A DNA stretch of 64,000 nt from Sulfobacillus sp. (GCA_027343695.1 DAHWKJ010000096.1:1-64000); one strand, 5' to 3'. Shown: positions 47,689 through 57,123, counted from the stretch's first letter. Numbers and translations are program-made. Notes: generated by a model from the letters alone, not told the origin.

Positions 47689-47958
47689 CTAGGGCTGAAA
47701 ATATTTCTGGTTAATTTCGATGTATTTTCGGTCCTCAGGTTTCAAGTCTTCGTCCATGAAAATGGCTCCTACAGGACACTCCGGTGCGCATGCACCGCAA
47801 TCGATACACACCTCAGGGTCGATGTAAAGTTGGGGGCTTTGGTCAAATGCCGTTTCCCCATCTAGATTTTTTGCCGGATGGATGCAGTCCACCGGACAAA
47901 CTTCCACACAACTTTGGTCTTTGGTATCCATGCAAAGACCGGTAATCACGTGTGCCAT
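47689..47958 (-). CDS. 7Fe-type ferredoxin
   Basis: An 89-residue electron carrier. One cluster motif is CMDTKDQSCVEVCPVDCI, with the widened first spacing typical of a [3Fe-4S] site; the second is CIDCGACAPECPVGAI, a [4Fe-4S] site. The gene has GGAGGGA upstream. Together with the ferredoxin reductase at 44803 it may link NADPH to ferredoxin-dependent enzymes. Confidence 0.9.
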   Translation of the reverse strand: MAHVITGLCMDTKDQSCVEVCPVDCIHPAKNLDGETAFDQSPQLYIDPEVCIDCGACAPECPVGAIFMDEDLKPEDRKYIEINQKYFQP

Positions 47959-48008
47959 TGTAGTCGGTTCCCTCCGTTTTTAATCAAATATTGTCTCCGA
48001 TCAGGCAG

Positions 48009-48965
48009 TTAGCCGAGTGCCATCGACCAATCGTGTACAAAGGCTCCCTCTAAATACTTCTCCACATCCATGGCGGCTCGACATCCGCTGCCAGCCGCGG
48101 TTACGGCTTGTCGATAATGGGGGTCCATCACATCTCCACAGGCAAACACCCCTTTGACGCTGGTAGCGCTGTTGCGCGGGTGGGTGAGGATGTAGCCGAC
48201 TGGGTCTAACTGTAATTGCCCACCGAGGAATTCGGTATTGGGCCGATGGCCAATGGATACAAAAAGACCTTCAGTCTCAATGATGCGGATTTCTCCGGTT
48301 TTGTTATCCCGTACCTCCAGGCCATGAACCTGGTTGTTCTGCGATTTCACCGATATCGGAGAGGTGTCCAATGCCCATCGAATTTTTTCGTTTTGCCTTG
48401 CGCGGTCCTGCATTACCTTGGACGCCCTTAACGTATCCCGACGGTGCACGATAGTCAGTTCCGATGCAAATCGGGTTAAATAGGTGGCTTCTTCCATCGC
48501 CGAGTCTCCGCCACCAACCACCACGATACGCTTATTTCGAAAGAAGAATCCGTCGCAGGTGGCGCACGTCGACACACCGTGCCCAATCATATCGGATTCT
48601 CCGGGGATCTCCAAGAGTTTGGCCGAGGCTCCGGTAGAAACGATGATGGTGTCGGTTTCGTGGGTTTCGGTTTCGTTGACCGTGACCGTAAATGGCTGGC
48701 GACTGAGATCGACACTGGTGACCCATCCATCTTGGAAACGGGCCCCAAACCGTGTGGCCTGAGAACGGAGGTTCTCCATCAGGTTTGGACCTAAAATTCC
48801 GTCCGGAAATCCGGGAAAATTTTCGACTTCGGTGGTGAGAGTCAGTTGGCCCCCGGGCTCATTACCCTCGACCACAAGCGGTTCTAAGTTAGCCCGCGCC
48901 GCATAAATCGCCGCCGTTAGACCGGCAGGCCCAGTGCCTAAAATCATTACTTTGTGGTGCGCCAT
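48009..48965 (-). CDS. trxB: Thioredoxin reductase
   Basis: A 318-residue FAD/NADPH disulfide reductase. The FAD site is ILGTGPAGLTAAIYAARA; the redox pair is CATC in GVSTCATCDGFFFRNK; the NADPH site is VVGGGDSAMEEATYLTRFA; VFACGDVMDPHYRQAVTAAGSGCRAA is the second FAD segment. Length is standard. It lies 43 bases downstream of the ferredoxin stop side on the same strand. A GGAGGG site precedes the start. Confidence 0.95.
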   Translation of the reverse strand: MAHHKVMILGTGPAGLTAAIYAARANLEPLVVEGNEPGGQLTLTTEVENFPGFPDGILGPNLMENLRSQATRFGARFQDGWVTSVDLSRQPFTVTVNETETHETDTIIVSTGASAKLLEIPGESDMIGHGVSTCATCDGFFFRNKRIVVVGGGDSAMEEATYLTRFASELTIVHRRDTLRASKVMQDRARQNEKIRWALDTSPISVKSQNNQVHGLEVRDNKTGEIRIIETEGLFVSIGHRPNTEFLGGQLQLDPVGYILTHPRNSATSVKGVFACGDVMDPHYRQAVTAAGSGCRAAMDVEKYLEGAFVHDWSMALG

Positions 48966-49136
48966 GATGCCGTATCGCCCTCCATCAGGCCCTGTCCAGT
49001 GAGCTGGTTGGGACCAAAATATCCTGTTAGGAAGTATAACCCAAATTGCAGGCTCAGACCAACTGGAATCGTCCCGGGCTCAGCAGGAATTGCATCGGTC
49101 AAGGTCGAAACATTTCAGCACTAGGGGGGCTTATGC

Positions 49137-50576
49137 ATGAGAGAAGACTTCGAAGATTACGATGTGCAACACTGGAAACAGCAAATCGATCAAAAAAATG
49201 TTACCGCGGTAGACATTGCCTGGTTTTATTTACAACGCATTGCACAGTGGGATCAAAGTGGGCCGTCATTAAATTCGGTTGCAGAGCTGAATGCGGACGC
49301 TTTGGCGATTGCGGAGGCCGTCGATGCCGGAGCAGTACGGGGGCCGCTGCACGGCATTCCGGTGATGGTGAAAGATAACATTGACACCGGCGACAAGATG
49401 CACACCACGGCAGGGGCTCTTGCACTCGCTGAATCGTACGCCGCGACTGATGCACCTTTGGTGCTCCGATTAAGGCGTGCGGGTGCCGTCCTGCTCGGCA
49501 AGACCAACTTAACCGAATTGGCCAATTTTATGTCGGATCATATGCCAAATGGATATAGTGGACGAGGCGGTCAAGTGTTGAATCCGTACGGACCTGGCAC
49601 GCTCGATACCGGAGGCTCTAGCGCAGGGTCCGGAGTGGCCGTGTCCGCGGGATTGGTTCCGCTCGCGATTGGCACCGAGACGTCTGGATCTATTCTCAGT
49701 CCCGCCAGTCAAAACTCTATTGTGGGGATTAAGCCAAGCCTTGGACTGGTTAGTCGTACCGGCATTATTCCGATTGCCCATAGTCAAGATACCGCAGGGC
49801 CGATGACCGCGACGGTTCGCGATGCAGCAGTGCTGTTGGGGGTAATAGCGGGGCCGGATCCAGCCGATCCGATTACCCTGGCGTCGCCCTTTGGTGAGGG
49901 CCATGATTTCACCCAATATCTTGATACCAAAGGACTAGGGGGATCCCGCTTGGGATTGGCTGGCAAGAGCTATCAAGAGGAGTGGACCGAGAGCGACAGA
50001 GTGGTGATGATGCAGGCGTTGGCCGATTTACGCTCATTAGGTGCGGAGGTGGCCGAGGACGTCACGCTGCCCGAGTATGAAGGGATTTCTTATGAGGTCT
50101 TAATTCATGAATTTAAGGTAGGGCTCAACGCCTACTTGCGGCAGTTAGGACCCATGGCGTCGGTCCATTCACTGAGGGAACTTATTCAGTTTAACCATCG
50201 TCATGCCGCAAAAGCTCTGAAGTATGGGCAGTCGATTTTGCTTGAATCGGAAGCGACTCGAGGTACGCTCTTGGAATCTCGCTACTGGGAGCGCCGCCAA
50301 GCAGATTTAGCATGGTCGCGGCAGAATGGCATTGATGCGGTCATGAATGCGTATCGGTTGGACGCTCTTTTGTTTTATGGGAATTATGGGGCAGATATTG
50401 CAGCCCGGGCGGGCTATCCCTCGATTACGGTGCCGGCCGGCTATCGAGGCGATGACGGCAAACCGGTAGGGATTACGTTCACTGGGCGACGATTTTCTGA
50501 GCCGCTGCTTTTGCGCTTGGCGTACGCCTATGAGCAGGGCACTCATCGCCGGAAAGCACCGCGGTTCGACAGGTAA
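49137..50576 (+). CDS. Amidase signature family enzyme
   Basis: A 479-residue amidase with the Ser-cisSer-Lys triad: Lys in GIPVMVKDNIDTGDKMHTTAG, the signature GGSSAGSGVAVSAGLVPLAIGTETSGSI supplies both serines. It resembles peptide or secondary amidases more than GatA, whose partner genes are absent. The substrate is not known. AGGGGGG lies 7 bases before the ATG. Confidence 0.9.
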   Translation: MREDFEDYDVQHWKQQIDQKNVTAVDIAWFYLQRIAQWDQSGPSLNSVAELNADALAIAEAVDAGAVRGPLHGIPVMVKDNIDTGDKMHTTAGALALAESYAATDAPLVLRLRRAGAVLLGKTNLTELANFMSDHMPNGYSGRGGQVLNPYGPGTLDTGGSSAGSGVAVSAGLVPLAIGTETSGSILSPASQNSIVGIKPSLGLVSRTGIIPIAHSQDTAGPMTATVRDAAVLLGVIAGPDPADPITLASPFGEGHDFTQYLDTKGLGGSRLGLAGKSYQEEWTESDRVVMMQALADLRSLGAEVAEDVTLPEYEGISYEVLIHEFKVGLNAYLRQLGPMASVHSLRELIQFNHRHAAKALKYGQSILLESEATRGTLLESRYWERRQADLAWSRQNGIDAVMNAYRLDALLFYGNYGADIAARAGYPSITVPAGYRGDDGKPVGITFTGRRFSEPLLLRLAYAYEQGTHRRKAPRFDR

Positions 50577-50580
50577 CGGG

Positions 50581-51486
50581 ATGGGAATTAAGCCGATTGT
50601 GAAGCTCATGCGGCCTGTCCCCTTGGTGATCTGGAGCGTCCCTACGGTGGTGCTGGGATTTTTATTACAAAGCCATCCTGCTAAGGATAGCCCGATCGGA
50701 CTCGGCCTTGCTGTGGTCGGAGCTCTCTTGTTGCAAGGGCTTATTACGCATGGATTGAATGACATGTTCGATTGGGACTCCGGCACCGATCAAGACACGA
50801 CCGGAATTATTTCCGGGGGATCCCGTGTCTTGGTAGAAGGGCTCATGACTCGACGACAGATGTGGCGCGTGGTAGGGGTCGCCGTCGGTCTCTATGTGGT
50901 TGTAGCATTTTGCCTCGCGTTGGTGCGAGGACCCTGGGTCGTTGTGTGGGCTGGGCTAGGTCTCTTTGGGGCCGTGGCCTATAGTGCTCCTCCGCTAAGG
51001 CTCTCCTATCGACCGTATCTTGGGGAATGGGTAGCCCTCATGCCCGCCATGGTGTCAGGCGTTATGCTGGGCGGCATTGCGGCGAACGCGATGCTTAGCA
51101 CCCGCTTAATCTGGGGTGCCATCATCTACGGGGTGTTTTGTGTGGCATCCGTGATGCAGCATCACTTAAGTGACATGGATGCCGATTGGGTGGCTCATCC
51201 CCGCAAACGAACTACCCCAGCTTATTGGTTCCATGGGCTCCAACGGTCGCCGATGACTCTGATTTTTCTTTACGAACTGGTGGCGGGAGTGCTTGCTCTG
51301 GCCGCTGCGATGATTGTATGGATAGGGTTTCTCTGGACTGGAGTGATGTTGGCCGCCGCCATTGGGATTACGCTGACTACCTCGCTACCCGCTACGCCGC
51401 AACGGCTTACCACCCGTGATTTGGGTATTAAGCTTCTGTCGCTGGCCAACGTACTCGGACTTTTAGGAATCACTCGACTGCGCTGA
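50581..51486 (+). CDS. UbiA-family prenyltransferase
   Basis: A 301-residue membrane protein with about nine helices. The two aspartate-rich motifs that bind prenyl diphosphate and Mg are GLNDMFDWDSGTDQD and SDMDADWVAHPRKR. It could make menaquinone (MenA-like), a lipid or another prenylated aromatic; the second motif is shorter than in MenA. ATG 50581 is 4 bases after the amidase stop; the frame reaches back to 50530 but overlaps the amidase. Confidence 0.85.
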   Translation: MGIKPIVKLMRPVPLVIWSVPTVVLGFLLQSHPAKDSPIGLGLAVVGALLLQGLITHGLNDMFDWDSGTDQDTTGIISGGSRVLVEGLMTRRQMWRVVGVAVGLYVVVAFCLALVRGPWVVVWAGLGLFGAVAYSAPPLRLSYRPYLGEWVALMPAMVSGVMLGGIAANAMLSTRLIWGAIIYGVFCVASVMQHHLSDMDADWVAHPRKRTTPAYWFHGLQRSPMTLIFLYELVAGVLALAAAMIVWIGFLWTGVMLAAAIGITLTTSLPATPQRLTTRDLGIKLLSLANVLGLLGITRLR

Positions 51487-51542
51487 CAGACACTCCCGGG
51501 TTCTCCCCTGCATATGGGTGAGGATTACGGGGGAGATGTCGA

Positions 51543-52430
51543 GTGTTCAGTGACTGGGCGCTATGGGATTTAGAAGATTATCGCGAACTGTTAGTTGAGG
51601 TCGCTGTGCGATCAGGACTCTTTGATGCATTGCAAGAAGGCGGTGAGATTTCTCCCGAACACTTTGACTTGGCGTCGACCCGTCGAATACTCCAGGCTTT
51701 GAGCGCCGAAGGTATCGTGCGAGAAATTTCGGATTGGAGGTTTCAGTGGACTGGGCCCAGGCCAGACGCGCGCATGCTTTATCGATGGGATGCCGCGAGA
51801 CGCTGGTTGGGACTCGCGGAACGGATCCGTAAGAGTGCTCTCACTGTACCCGAAACCATTGCGACTCCACTCTTAGAAGAGACGGCTCCGTGGTTGTCCG
51901 AGTGGATGGTTCGGGTCCTTCAACCCAAGCCTGGCACTCGATGGTTGGATGTGGGGGGTGGCCAAGGAACCTGGGCTCGTCGATTATTGCAGGCGGGAGC
52001 TCAAGTGGTATTGGCCGAACGGCCCGGCGTGGTTAAAGGGTTCGAAACCCAAGATGGCCTAGGCCTTTGGGAAGGGGACATCTTCGAGCGTTTGCCTGAT
52101 TCTGGCCCTTTTGATGGGATTAGCTTGGTGCGGTTTATCGAAGACTGGGACCGCCCACGCATTGAGCATCTGCTGGAGGGTCTCTCGGCTTTGTTGTCCG
52201 AGACAGGGTCTCTTTATGTGGTGGGATACTTTCGGGATCGAGCCCATTGGGGCGCCCTTTTTGATGTCAACGTGATGGCGTCATCGGTCCATGGCACCGC
52301 CTATGAGGTGGGCACCTTAAAACAAGCGGCCGAAGCCTCAGGTCTCCAAGCGACGGTTGAAATCGGAGCGGAGTTCGATACGTATACGCTGATGGGGTTC
52401 CAGAAAACACATGGACCTCATCAGCGATGA
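51543..52430 (+). CDS. Class I SAM-dependent methyltransferase (O-methyltransferase-like)
   Basis: A 295-residue protein with an N-terminal winged-helix-like segment (residues 8-70: YRELLVEVAVRSGLFDAL...) and a C-terminal Rossmann methyltransferase domain, SAM motif WLDVGGGQGTWARRLLQAGAQVVLAERP. This two-part layout is that of small-molecule O-methyltransferases. It starts with GTG 56 bases after the prenyltransferase gene, so prenylated-quinone methylation is possible but speculative. Confidence 0.8.
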   Translation: MFSDWALWDLEDYRELLVEVAVRSGLFDALQEGGEISPEHFDLASTRRILQALSAEGIVREISDWRFQWTGPRPDARMLYRWDAARRWLGLAERIRKSALTVPETIATPLLEETAPWLSEWMVRVLQPKPGTRWLDVGGGQGTWARRLLQAGAQVVLAERPGVVKGFETQDGLGLWEGDIFERLPDSGPFDGISLVRFIEDWDRPRIEHLLEGLSALLSETGSLYVVGYFRDRAHWGALFDVNVMASSVHGTAYEVGTLKQAAEASGLQATVEIGAEFDTYTLMGFQKTHGPHQR

Positions 52431-52446
52431 AGGGGGCTCCTAATTC

Positions 52447-53742
52447 TTAGGATTGTGAGGCGGCCAGGGCTTGACTCAGATCGCTCCAGAGATCGTCGAC
52501 GTGTTCAAGACCCACTGATAACCGGATCAGGCCGCCACCGGCACCGGCGAGCTCCTGTTCTGCGGCCGATAATTGCTGATGCGTGGTGCTAGCCGGATGA
52601 ATAGCCATGGAGCGCGTGTCGCCGACGTTGGCCACGATGAGCCAAAGTTTTAGCTGATCCATGAGCCGCAGTGCAGCGCGGTGCCCGCCCTTGACCCCAA
52701 AGTTAAGCATGCTGCCGAAGTATCCCGAACGCAAGTAGCGTGAGGCATCGGGATGTGCAGGATCGGTAAGCAAACCCGGATAGGTGACCCATGCCACGTC
52801 GGGATGCTGCTGTAGCCGTGTGGCTAGAGTCAATGCGTTGTCACTGGCTTGACGCATGCGAAGCGGCAGCGTTTCGAGCCCCATCAGGATAAGATAGGCA
52901 TTATGCGGAGAGAGCGCGGCTCCCGTGTCGCGCAGGAGCTTGACGCGAAGCCTTAGGATATACCCGAGGTCACCAAAATCTTTACCGAAGACTCGCCCAT
53001 GGTAGCTCTGGTCCGGTTCGGAAAACTGCGGATATTGGGGTTGGTTGTAATTGAACCGACCGGCGTCGATGACAATACCCCCGATGGAATTACCATGGCC
53101 ACCAATCCACTTGGTGAGGGAATGCACGACCACGTCGGCTCCGTGCTCGATGGGGCGCTCTAGATAGGGTGTGGGAAAGGTATTGTCGACAATCAGGGGG
53201 AGTGCGTGATCATGGGCAAAGGCAGCCCACCTCTTCATGTCGGTCACGTTGAGACGAGGGTTTCCAATAGACTCCACAAATATCCCTCGGGATTTTTCCG
53301 TAACCAGCGCGTTGGCTTGGTCGAGGTCGTCATTGGGAACAAATTTCACCGTGATTCCATAGTCTTGCAATGTGGACGTGAAGAGCGTCCAGGTCCCACC
53401 GTAGAGGGAGGTCGAGGCAATCAACTCGTCGCCGGCACGGCATACATTTAAGACAGCAGCGGTTATGGCTGCCATGCCACTTGCGAAAGCAACCGCCCCG
53501 ACTCCGCCTTCCAGGGCCGCCAAACGTTCCTCCAACACCCCGGTAGTGGGGTTCATGATTCGCGTATAAATGTTACCGGGTTCGTCTAGATTGAATAAGC
53601 GTGCGGCATGATCGGTGGAGTCAAAAGCATATCCCGCAGTCTGATAAATAGGCGGAGAAATGGCGTGGGTGGATGCGTCGGGAGTATACCCCGCGTGGAT
53701 CGCCAGCGTTTCGGCATGCCAATCAGTGTGTGATGGTGTCAT
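52447..53742 (-). CDS. metY: O-acetylhomoserine sulfhydrylase (MetY-type)
   Basis: A 431-residue Cys/Met-metabolism PLP enzyme making homocysteine or methionine precursors from O-acetylhomoserine. The N-terminus reads [16 protein letters not shown] and [14 protein letters not shown]; the PLP lysine is in [18 protein letters not shown]; length fits MetY rather than the shorter MetB/MetC. ATG 53742 follows AGAAGGGGGC; the frame open to 53784 runs into the leader. A SAM-I riboswitch upstream supports a methionine-pathway role. Confidence 0.92.
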   Translation of the reverse strand: MTPSHTDWHAETLAIHAGYTPDASTHAISPPIYQTAGYAFDSTDHAARLFNLDEPGNIYTRIMNPTTGVLEERLAALEGGVGAVAFASGMAAITAAVLNVCRAGDELIASTSLYGGTWTLFTSTLQDYGITVKFVPNDDLDQANALVTEKSRGIFVESIGNPRLNVTDMKRWAAFAHDHALPLIVDNTFPTPYLERPIEHGADVVVHSLTKWIGGHGNSIGGIVIDAGRFNYNQPQYPQFSEPDQSYHGRVFGKDFGDLGYILRLRVKLLRDTGAALSPHNAYLILMGLETLPLRMRQASDNALTLATRLQQHPDVAWVTYPGLLTDPAHPDASRYLRSGYFGSMLNFGVKGGHRAALRLMDQLKLWLIVANVGDTRSMAIHPASTTHQQLSAAEQELAGAGGGLIRLSVGLEHVDDLWSDLSQALAASQS

Positions 53743-53817
53743 AAAAAATAGCCCCCTTCTAATGTTTAGATGAGAGGCCTCCATGGGGAATCCAAGAGCC
53801 TCCCCCCATCTCTCAGC

Positions 53818-53915
53818 ATATACGCTGCAGGAATTGGCACCAGACTTCGTTGAAGTTGGTTGCCGGGCATCATTGGGCCAGTCCCTCCGCCACTCTCCAT
53901 GAGAGGATTACACGA
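53818..53915 (-). ncRNA. SAM-I (S-box) riboswitch
   Basis: On the minus strand the leader reads CTCTCatggAGAG (P2 base), GGCGGAGGGACTGGCCC, AATGATGCCCGGCAACC, the P4 arm ACTTC...GAAGT, GGTGCCAATTCCTGCAGCG: the conserved S-box core in its correct order. It binds S-adenosylmethionine and should switch off metY when SAM is abundant. The expression platform between 53817 and 53743 is G-rich (GGGGGGAGGC...GATTCCCC) but no classical terminator T-run is evident, so control may be by hiding the ribosome binding site. Confidence 0.92.
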
Positions 53916-53928
53916 TGAATATCTACTA

Positions 53929-53957
53929 ATTTTAAGTATGTGGATAGGCGACGTCAA
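53929..53957 (-). promoter_or_regulatory. Promoter of the metY riboswitch transcript
   Basis: Read on the minus strand, TTGACG (53957-53952) and TAAAAT (53934-53929) are 17 bases apart, placing the transcription start just ahead of the S-box core. Confidence 0.8.
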
Positions 53958-54209
53958 GCGCAACTTTTCTTGCCCCGAGGTTCCCACTCGGACATCGTCC
54001 ATCAGGGCCCCCAATCGCTCCCAAGTCCGCTGGACGTTCAAGGACGACCCTATTGATAAATCTGTCAGATGAGCCGAGATCGTGATGAGAATAATGCGCG
54101 AAGGGTATACCATCCTGGAATCGGTGTAACCGGGTGCGAGGGGGCACATGTTGAAGAGTGACTCCTCATGTCATAATGAAGGACAAGCGGAAAAGAGAGG
54201 TGAGAGGCC

Positions 54210-54752
54210 ATGGGCATCCGATCCCGATCTCGACATCACTTTTTGGACAGGACCCGTCATCGCGTAATGCTGGGGATTCTCAGTTCCTTGATATTTTTTG
54301 TGTTAGCATTGGGCATTGGATTTTTTGAGCATCGTCTATTAGAGACCTTGCCCCTCATCGGTACCGCTATTCTGCTGGAGGCTCAGCCGGGGGTGGCGGC
54401 TAGTATCGCCCTGGGATTTCATCCGATGGCTGGTGCCATGATTAGTATTTTGTCGAATTTAATCCTAGTGCCATGGCTGCTCTTGACATTTCACCAAGTG
54501 GTCACACGCTGGAGATGGGCTCGCCACAGGATTGAACGAGCGAAAAAGTTGGCCGGTAAGTACGGGAAATATGGGGTGGGCGCTCTCACCTTTTTGGCCC
54601 CCTTTCTAGGGGCCTATGTCAGTATTGCGCTAGGGGTTGCGATGGGATGGAAGGTTCTCAATACGCTGACTATGACCATGGTGGGGATGCTGGTGTCGGT
54701 GTTTATCATCGCCTATGGGGGACATTGGGTGGCGCATCTATTTTCCCTGTAG
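54210..54752 (+). CDS. Small multi-drug-export-like membrane protein (COG2426-like)
   Basis: A 180-residue protein with about four membrane helices. IGTAILLEAQPGVAASIALGFHPMAGAMISILSNL and TFLAPFLGAYVSIALGVAMGWKVL recall the COG2426 small multidrug export family. The family function is poorly established. GAGAGGTGAGAGG precedes the ATG. It is divergent from metY and upstream of the CoADR-like gene on the same strand. Confidence 0.6.
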   Translation: MGIRSRSRHHFLDRTRHRVMLGILSSLIFFVLALGIGFFEHRLLETLPLIGTAILLEAQPGVAASIALGFHPMAGAMISILSNLILVPWLLLTFHQVVTRWRWARHRIERAKKLAGKYGKYGVGALTFLAPFLGAYVSIALGVAMGWKVLNTLTMTMVGMLVSVFIIAYGGHWVAHLFSL

Positions 54753-54856
54753 AGTAACCTCGGCAGAAAATCGGCACATTTGCGCATTTTGCGACCTTAA
54801 GGCATAGTGGTGGCAATGAATTCTATCGACAACTAACGAAACCTGGGAGGAATACC

Positions 54857-56212
54857 ATGGCAAACAGACTGGTCATCATTGGCGGCGATGGGGCTGGCAT
54901 GAGTGCTGCCTCACAAGCCAAACGGCGGAATCCCACACTTCGCGTTAGGGCCTTCGAAAAGGGTCCAGTCACCTCTTACTCGGCTTGAAGCATCCCCTAT
55001 TACGTCGGCAGGTTGGTCGACGATACGGATGCTCTGATCGCACGGACCCCCGAGGAATTTCGACGCAAGCTGGACATCGAGGTACATACCGAGCATCAGG
55101 TCATTGAGATTGACGCCAAAAATCAACGTGTTGCAGTACAAGCGCAAGGCGCTCCATTGCGGTGGGAACCTTACGATGAATTGGTCATCGCGACTGGGTC
55201 CGCACCAATTGTGCCGTCATGGGACGGAGTGGGAGCCCGGGGCGTGTTTGCGGTCAAAAGTCTAGAAGATGGGGTGCGTATTCGCCAATATATCGATTCT
55301 GAGCAACCGCGCCACGCAGTGGTGGTGGGAGGTGGGTATATCGGGATCGAAATGGCCGAGAATCTCCGTCACTTGGGTATCGAAACCACCCTAATTGAGC
55401 AGTTGGCGGAGGTGATGCCCTCCTTGGATCCAGACATGGGCGCACTGGTTTCCCAAGGACTTCGGGACCTAGGCGTGCGACTATTGCTCCAGCACTCTGT
55501 GTCCGGAATCGAGGTCAAATCGGGTCGGGTGCGTGCATTACAGACCAATGCAGGAATCATTCCGTGTGATCTCCTGATCTTGGGATTGGGTGTGCGGCCC
55601 GTGAGCGAATTAGCGCACGCTGCGGGGGTGAAATTGGGCGTAAAAAATGCTATTCGGGTGGACCCTTATCTCAAATCCAGTATCCCGTCGATTTGGGCTG
55701 TGGGTGATGTGGCGGAAAGCACAAATCTCATTACAGGCCAGCCGGGATACGTGGCGTTGGCCACGGTTGCCAATAAACAAGGCCGGATTGCCGGATTGAA
55801 TCTATCCGGTGCCTCGATCCCATTTCCTGGTGTACTCGGCACCGCCATTACCCGAGTTGGAACCTTAGAAGTCGCCCGAACGGGTCTGACGTTGGCCGAA
55901 GCCCAAAACGCACAGGTGGATGTGGTGGCCGTACGAATCCAATCCGAAACGAAGCTCGGATATTTTCCGGACGTCTCTTCGATTACGGTGAAACTGATTG
56001 CGGATCCCAAGTCGGGACGCCTGGTGGGTGGACAAATTGTGGGAGGGACCGGTAGCGGCAAGCGGATTGATACCATTGCCGTGGCTGCGACCGCGAAGAT
56101 GACGATTCACGACATGGTGGACTTAGATTTGGCCTATGCTCCTCCGTTTTCCGACGTGTGGGACCCGGTACAAATTGCGGCTCGTGCCTTGGTCTCTAAA
56201 ATGTCCCAATAG
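54857..56212 (+). CDS. CoA-disulfide reductase-like flavoprotein with in-frame UGA at the redox Cys (probable selenoprotein)
   Basis: A 451-codon pyridine-nucleotide disulfide oxidoreductase with CoADR/NADH-oxidase layout. It has an N-terminal FAD motif GGDGAGMSAASQAKRRNP, then FEKGPVTSYSA, then TGA at 54986-54988 (codon 44), then SIPYYVGRLVDD. The NAD(P) site is VVVGGGYIGIEMAENLRHLG, WAVGDVAES follows, and the CoADR-typical DLDLAYAPPFSDVWDP is at the C-terminus. The family has its single redox Cys (SYxxCGxPY) exactly at the TGA. No other stop or frameshift occurs, the start has a perfect GGGAGG, and a SECIS-like hairpin begins at the TGA. I therefore read it as selenocysteine; a pseudogene is the alternative. 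Confidence 0.72.
54986..55033 (+). promoter_or_regulatory. Candidate bacterial SECIS element
   Basis: Starting at the base after the TGA, AGCATCC (54989-54995) pairs with GGATGCT (55027-55033). An upper stem CGTCGGC (55003-55009) pairs with GTCGACG (55016-55022) including one G-U. The apical loop is AGGTTG (55010-55015). The loop's GG lies 23-24 bases after the TGA, within the range described for bacterial SECIS loops, and GGU also occurs in the E. coli fdhF loop. Function is inferred from structure only. Confidence 0.6.
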
Positions 56213-56304
56213 CATTGCGCTGTCGTACCAAGTCATGATTCGAACGAGTACTTCTATTATTGCCGTGACTTCATGGCAACCGTGAGGAAGAAAGGAGACG
56301 CGTA

Positions 56305-57078
56305 ATGACTCAACGTTTGGTAGATAAAAAGATTCTGGTGACCGGTGCTAGTAGTGGGCTTGGGTATGCGATGGCCGACGCCCTCCTTGGCGAGGGGGCT
56401 CGAGTTGCCATCAGCGCGCGTCCGGGACCACGTTTGGAACAGGTGGTGAATCGCTGGAACGGGGAAGGGAAACAGGCTATAGCACTCCCCATGGATGTGC
56501 GCAGTGAAGAGTCTGTAACGGAAGCTCGGGATTGGATTGCTCACCATTGGGGAGGATTAGATTTGGTGGTCAATAATGCTGGAATTGGGATGCGTTCGGT
56601 CAACCCCGATTTTCTGAGTTCGCCTAAACCCTATTTCGAGGTGGCGACCAATAAGTTTCGTGATCTGATCGATACGAACCTGACCGGATATTTTATTGTA
56701 TCGCGTATCTTTGTGAGTCTGTTTCTCGCTGCTAACAAGGGCCGTTTTGTCAATATTACGATGAATCACGAGACAATGGTGCGAAAAGGGTTCGTGCCCT
56801 ATGGGCCATCCCGAGCCGGGGCTGAAGCACTTTCTGCCATTATGACTGAAGATTTACGTGACTTGGGCATCACGGTGAATCAACTGTTGCCGGGCGGTGC
56901 CACGGATACCGGAATGATACCCGAGTCTGTACCGCAATCGGTGCGACAAAAGCTGCTGAGTCCGACGGTGATGGCGGAGCCCATTATATTTCTGGCATCG
57001 GACGCGGCGCAAGGGATTACGGGAGAGCGAATTGTCGCTGCCGATTGGCTGTCATGGAAGCGGCAACACGGATTTTAG
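56305..57078 (+). CDS. SDR oxidoreductase with Lys-to-Arg active site
   Basis: A 257-residue SDR. Cofactor motif TGASSGLGYAMADALLG near residue 14 and NNAGIGM are normal. The catalytic Tyr is present in VPYGPSRAGAEALSA but the usual YxxxK reads YGPSR, and the Ser position reads VNITMNHE. Substrate unknown. AAAGGAG lies 8 bases before the ATG. It is 92 bases after the CoADR-like gene and 45 bases before formate dehydrogenase. Confidence 0.83.
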   Translation: MTQRLVDKKILVTGASSGLGYAMADALLGEGARVAISARPGPRLEQVVNRWNGEGKQAIALPMDVRSEESVTEARDWIAHHWGGLDLVVNNAGIGMRSVNPDFLSSPKPYFEVATNKFRDLIDTNLTGYFIVSRIFVSLFLAANKGRFVNITMNHETMVRKGFVPYGPSRAGAEALSAIMTEDLRDLGITVNQLLPGGATDTGMIPESVPQSVRQKLLSPTVMAEPIIFLASDAAQGITGERIVAADWLSWKRQHGF

Positions 57079-57123
57079 ACGTCACGTAACACGGATACTG
57101 AAGGGATTGGAGGAGGAGATTCG

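Noticed and set aside
53766-54149. Minus-strand ORF upstream of metY
   Set aside because: It overlaps the S-box riboswitch and promoter and shows no protein-like conservation.
55013-56212. Shorter separate gene starting at ATG 55013 downstream of the TGA
   Set aside because: It would lack the FAD-binding N-terminus present in frame upstream and has no good ribosome binding site; read-through of TGA gives a complete family-length protein.
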